36,498 bases of DNA, from the NCBI GenBank assembly GCA_022565015.1, contig JADFKI010000002.1, positions 1 through 36,498 on the forward strand, written 5' to 3'. Both the position numbers and the translations under genes were made by a program. The notes under the pieces are model-generated. The model had not been told where the DNA came from, did not search any database, and was given only the letters and a program-made list of their open reading frames with translations. This stretch comes from Chloroflexota bacterium. Lineage in GTDB: Bacteria > Chloroflexota > Dehalococcoidia > Lucifugimonadales > JADFKI01. Shown here in pieces: positions 32,682 through 36,498 of the stretch (its first letter is position 1; each line of letters opens with the position of its first letter).

Positions 32682-32758
32682 GGCCCCGTGGTGTAGTGGT
32701 TTAACACGCTGCCCTGTCAAGGCAGAGATCGTCGGTTCAAATCCGATCGGGGTCGCCA
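32682..32758 (+). tRNA. tRNA-Asp (anticodon GTC), CCA encoded
   Basis: Acceptor GGCCCCG/CGGGGTC, anticodon arm CTGCC-CTGTCAA-GGCAG, T arm GTCGG-TTCAAAT-CCGAT, discriminator G, CCA. Confidence 0.95.
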
Positions 32759-33350
32759 GCAAGACTTTTATGTTGACACTCGCACGACGCCCGGGATAAC
32801 ACTTCCTTCTCTTTCACTGGCTTTATCGCCACCACCTGCTTATCCTGGACTTTCGCCTCTTCAAACTACACCCTGGCTAGGCAATTCCTTTGCGCCTTAT
32901 CAGCCCCCTTTCATCCGTCCTCCACACTTCTAAAAAAGTCCGCGAACCGTTCCCGCTTGTGTGTCCACTCGATCACGAGCTTGGAGTCTCACAGAGGCAT
33001 TGACAGAACCGGGGCCTCGGTACCGGTGAGTAGCACCGCTGAAAGCGTCACTCCGGGTTGAATAATGTCCACGGGCTCGACCTGCCGGCCCACCTTTGTT
33101 GACGACTCCGGAAGCGGTTGCTACACTGCTATCGGCTCGCCGGGGCATATGCATTTCCCTATCAGAGTCTGACCCACTTGTTCGCTGTCGCCTGCGTGGG
33201 CGCGATTACGACTTCCTCTCGACCGCTGCGGATTAAAACCCGGCGTAGGCGATCGGCTACTTCTGCGATTGGGTGCGATTCCAGCAACGAAATGAGTGGT
33301 TCTACTCGTGCCAACAAGACCAGCATGCAGAGCTTCAAAGGAGGGTGACG

Positions 33351-35828
33351 ATGACAGGCGACGTAATCGACGACTTTCTACCCGCTGCAACGAACGATTA
33401 TTGGTGCGCAGGAAATGCAGGCGCGGTGTGGGCCGACGTAGACGGGGATGGTAACTACGAGACTCAGGTTGTATTCACGACGCTGACAGGTGAAGCAGAG
33501 GTGATCCCAGAGTCCTCGGGATCAGGTAAGCGGTACTTCTTCTCCTTTATCGATTCACACTGCGGAGGCACCTATCCGTACACTGATCGAGGAAGGTTCA
33601 AGATCCACTTCATCGACATACTGGCCCCTGGGTTCGTGTGGGACGACTCCAGCACGTGGGTGTACAAGAGCGTGCTCGCTCTTAGCGTGAGGGCCAGCCA
33701 CGATGCTTGTTGGGACTTTGGCGATCCAACTACCCCCTACCAGAGTGTACAGGCTTACAGAGAGCTGGGCCAGATTGATCCTATAGCCTCTCTGGACGAG
33801 ACTCCAGATGGAGGCTGGGTGGTGTACAGGTTCTCAGATCCAGCAGGGATCAAGGAGTTGTACGTATCCACCGACTTCTGCGAGAACATTCTAGACGACC
33901 TGATTCTTTACGACCAGGAACTCAGCCCATTGCCGCCAGTAGTAGGAAGGGCGGCGGCAGTTCTCCTTTTCGATACCTCGGGGAGCATGAGCTGGAATCA
34001 CGACGGGGTGTTCGGCGTGCCCTCGGAGCAGCAGCGCCTGACTTTGGCCAAAGACGCGGCTATCCCGTTTATCGTTATGCTGAACGACTTCAATTCGGGT
34101 GCGGCGGACTTTGGAATCGCCCGCTTCCCTGGGCAACAGATCCTGGTAACACCGGGGTGCGGTGCCAGCGTCGTCACTCCTATGGACGTCATTGACGATA
34201 CGAACGCAGACACCGCGGTCAACACGACAATTCCCGGCCTCAGCGCCAATGGGAATACCCCGCTGCTCGCGGGTATAGGGACAGCGATGGGGATGTTCAC
34301 CAACCAAGACCGCCGAGTGGTCGTCCTTCTGAGTGACGGCTACCACAACTGTCCCACCGTCGCAGATGTCTCGGACCCTGCAGTCCAATCACTCATCAAC
34401 CAGGCCAATGCCGAGTCCACCAGGTTGTACACCATTGGCTTCGGCCGCCCCTCGGACGTGGACCATCCCCTTCTCGATGCGCTCGCATCCCAGACGGGGG
34501 GTGCCTTTTACGATGTTACGGGGCCCACCTTCGACCCGGCCGCCTGGAGTCCGGCGACCGCACTGCAGGAGGCCTACAAGGCCATTCTCGTTGACACTCT
34601 GAACCTGCAGACAGGAGTTGACCCGCTGGGCGTTATCGACGCCGGTCAGCTAGTCTCCAAAAAAATCATGATCAACGAGAATGATCGGATAGTCAGCTTC
34701 TATCTCAGCTGGGCGACTCACCAGCAAGGGCGACTTGGTTTGACGATCCGGTCGTCCGACGGCGCTGTGCTTCCCTCCTCCGGGACTGGTTTGCGCGTAC
34801 ACGAAGGGGAGACTTACAGGATCTTGACAGTCCAGCAGGCCTTCCTGGAACTCCAGGGGAAAGTGGGAACGAACCCGTGGACGATCGAGATTGACACTGG
34901 GGGCCTCGGCGACGGCGAGCGGGAACACTACCAGTATAGCGTGCTGATCGACTCTGGTCTGCTAATGCAGACCGCAGTGGAGCCCGCCCTCTTTACCACT
35001 GGTGATACTGTCACGCTTACCGCCAAACTCACCGACAGGGGGGAGCCCATCTTGGGCGTCACCGATGTTCAGGTTACGTTCACTGGTCCAGAAGACGGGC
35101 TCGGTAACTGGTTCGCGAAAAACACCGTCACTCAGGCAGAGTTGGAAAGGATCCCTAAGAAAGTAGAGGAGGAGACCCTTCCGGATCTGGTAAGGAAGTT
35201 CAGATTCCTGCGCGAATCGAGGAGCGTGGCGCTTCCCGGCAGAACAGCTCCGAGGACTCTGAAACTCTACGATGACGGCACGCATGGGGACGCGGTTGCC
35301 AACGACGGCGTCTACACAGCCCAATTCGAAGTGATGAAGGAGGGTACCTACTCGTTCCATTTCCAGTCCGTTGGAGCCGACGGAGGGAAGGCTTCCTTCC
35401 AACGAGAGGCGAAATTTGATAAATACGTGCCCGTGAAGGTCGCTCCAGATGGAATCGATCTTGACGTGAAGAGCGTCTCGCCCGTCGAGCGCGGGCCCGG
35501 CCGTTTGGAAGTTCTCATAACGCCCAGGGACCAACTGGGCAACTACCTCGGGCCACGGTACGCCGGTGCGATCAAGGTTGAACCGAGCTGGGGTCGGCTT
35601 GTGGGCAACCCGAGAGACAACCTCGACGGCACCTACACTCAGATCGTGGAGGTGCCAACGGGGCTAAAAGATACGGTCAGCATTTCGGTGAGCGTCGCAA
35701 AAACGGAGTCCTCGGTTCAGTGGTCACCACAACGGGATGCCCTGTCGAAGATCAGCTGGCTGACTTGGGTACTTCTCATGGGGGTCATTGGGCTCGTGGT
35801 AGCCCTAATAGTAGCCCTTAGTATTTAG
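33351..35828 (+). CDS. VWA-domain protein with Ig/choice-of-anchor-like C-terminal domains and a C-terminal TM helix
   Basis: VWA MIDAS AAAVLLFDTSGSMSWN ... TPLLAGIGTAM ... VVVLLSDGYHN; WADVDGDGNYET; LKLYDDGTHGDAVANDGVYTAQF; C-terminal WLTWVLLMGVIGLVVALIVALSI. ATG 33351 preceded by AAAGGAGGGTGACG. Confidence 0.85.
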   Translation: MTGDVIDDFLPAATNDYWCAGNAGAVWADVDGDGNYETQVVFTTLTGEAEVIPESSGSGKRYFFSFIDSHCGGTYPYTDRGRFKIHFIDILAPGFVWDDSSTWVYKSVLALSVRASHDACWDFGDPTTPYQSVQAYRELGQIDPIASLDETPDGGWVVYRFSDPAGIKELYVSTDFCENILDDLILYDQELSPLPPVVGRAAAVLLFDTSGSMSWNHDGVFGVPSEQQRLTLAKDAAIPFIVMLNDFNSGAADFGIARFPGQQILVTPGCGASVVTPMDVIDDTNADTAVNTTIPGLSANGNTPLLAGIGTAMGMFTNQDRRVVVLLSDGYHNCPTVADVSDPAVQSLINQANAESTRLYTIGFGRPSDVDHPLLDALASQTGGAFYDVTGPTFDPAAWSPATALQEAYKAILVDTLNLQTGVDPLGVIDAGQLVSKKIMINENDRIVSFYLSWATHQQGRLGLTIRSSDGAVLPSSGTGLRVHEGETYRILTVQQAFLELQGKVGTNPWTIEIDTGGLGDGEREHYQYSVLIDSGLLMQTAVEPALFTTGDTVTLTAKLTDRGEPILGVTDVQVTFTGPEDGLGNWFAKNTVTQAELERIPKKVEEETLPDLVRKFRFLRESRSVALPGRTAPRTLKLYDDGTHGDAVANDGVYTAQFEVMKEGTYSFHFQSVGADGGKASFQREAKFDKYVPVKVAPDGIDLDVKSVSPVERGPGRLEVLITPRDQLGNYLGPRYAGAIKVEPSWGRLVGNPRDNLDGTYTQIVEVPTGLKDTVSISVSVAKTESSVQWSPQRDALSKISWLTWVLLMGVIGLVVALIVALSI

Positions 35829-35931
35829 GCGAAGAGCCAAGCGAGACGTGTCACAGTTGGGTCCGGCCTCAGCAAGCTCCGTCTAGCCTGCACTTGCTTC
35901 GTCACGCCTTGTCTTGAAAAAGAGATTCAAA

Positions 35932-35961
35932 GGCTCGCTGGTTCGAATCCGACCTCCCGCT
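35932..35961 (+). pseudogene. tRNA 3'-end remnant (T arm plus 3' acceptor strand)
   Basis: GGCTC-GCTGG-TTCGAAT-CCGAC-CTCCCGC-T; no matching 5' half (GCGGGAG) or anticodon arm found upstream. Confidence 0.4.
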
Positions 35962-36353
35962 CTACGAAAAGACGGCCTGAATTGCCAACGAATAGCAGTA
36001 GATCGTCAATAAAATGGAGGGCCACGGAGCTGATGTTCATACGAGGCCTCTTTTAGGCATCTATTTCGGTTTGTACTTACTGTCTCCTGGGTATCTTCAT
36101 TAGGTGGACGTATCCAGTCCCATGCCCGCTGCACATTCCCGAAGCGCAGGCGTCTTGCTGGACCGTTGCACGTGGTGCTGTGACCCCTGTGATATTCGAT
36201 TCCCTCCACTCGATATAGTCGAAGTAGGGCACACGCGATGCTTTTCCACACGGGAGCTTCGCACCGAGTAATTTTAGAGAGGGCACCGGAAATGGGCAGG
36301 TATCGCTGTTGCACAGCGAATTCGCAGGCTAATACGTTTCAGGAGAGCTGAAA

Positions 36354-36498
36354 ATGGAGCAGTTCCATGTACCATCCTCAGTAATAGCAAACGACATAGA
36401 GATGTTTGCGGCATCATATGACACTCCGAGCGGTGTTCCCTGGAACAGCCGAGTACATAATGGAGCCAGGCGGGATCAATATGTAATTAAGCTCTGGA
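36354..36498 (+). CDS. Partial ORF running off window end, unknown function
   Basis: ATG preceded by AGGAGAG; open to the edge: MEQFHVPSSVIANDIEMFAASYDTPSGVPWNSRVHNGARRDQYVIKLW. Confidence 0.4.
   Translation, partial: MEQFHVPSSVIANDIEMFAASYDTPSGVPWNSRVHNGARRDQYVIKLW

Noticed and set aside
32682-35961. tRNA-Asp and the tRNA remnant as attL/attR of one island
   Set aside because: The 3' sequences differ (CGGTTCAAATCCGATCGGGGTC vs TGGTTCGAATCCGACCTCCCGC); similarity is limited to the conserved T loop.

Overview
The window looks like a bacterial chromosome segment, probably Chloroflexota-like (inferred from gene content only). Most of it is housekeeping or metabolic genes. In order: partial D-aminoacylase-type amidohydrolase; E1alpha/E1beta/E2 2-oxoacid dehydrogenase operon; a second amidohydrolase; dipeptide-type ABC permeases with an SBP_bac_5 lipoprotein; enoyl-CoA hydratase; aspS; an Lrp/AsnC regulator; a B-box-type membrane protein; plsY; PHP phosphoesterase, ymdB-like phosphoesterase and RNase Y; HpcH/HpaI aldolase; metF; a class III cyclase plus cNMP-binding protein pair; rpoB-rpoC; tRNA-Val(GAC); tRNA-Asp(GTC); and a large VWA protein. 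The standout is a small cassette at 31.38-32.58 kb that the ORF track breaks up. A ferredoxin:thioredoxin reductase catalytic-chain homolog (31806-32255) carries two in-frame TGA codons, and the adjacent glutaredoxin/NrdH-like gene (32272-32529) carries one. In FtrB the TGAs sit exactly where the two redox-active cysteines belong (CP-TGA ... CPC ... CI-TGA), while all four predicted [4Fe-4S] ligand cysteines remain Cys. In the glutaredoxin the TGA replaces the nucleophilic cysteine (TGA-G-P-C). Each TGA is followed by a hairpin whose apical loop starts 20-24 nt downstream and has a G in its first two loop positions, as expected for bacterial SECIS elements. I interpret this as a two-protein selenocysteine redox relay with a possible selenium-selenium active site in an FTR. 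No selA/selB/selC/selD gene is in the window, so the decoding machinery must be checked elsewhere in the genome. Other observations include intercistronic hairpins, sigma70-like promoters, an Lrp operator candidate, a cyclase with an altered catalytic Asn motif and a tRNA 3'-end remnant.
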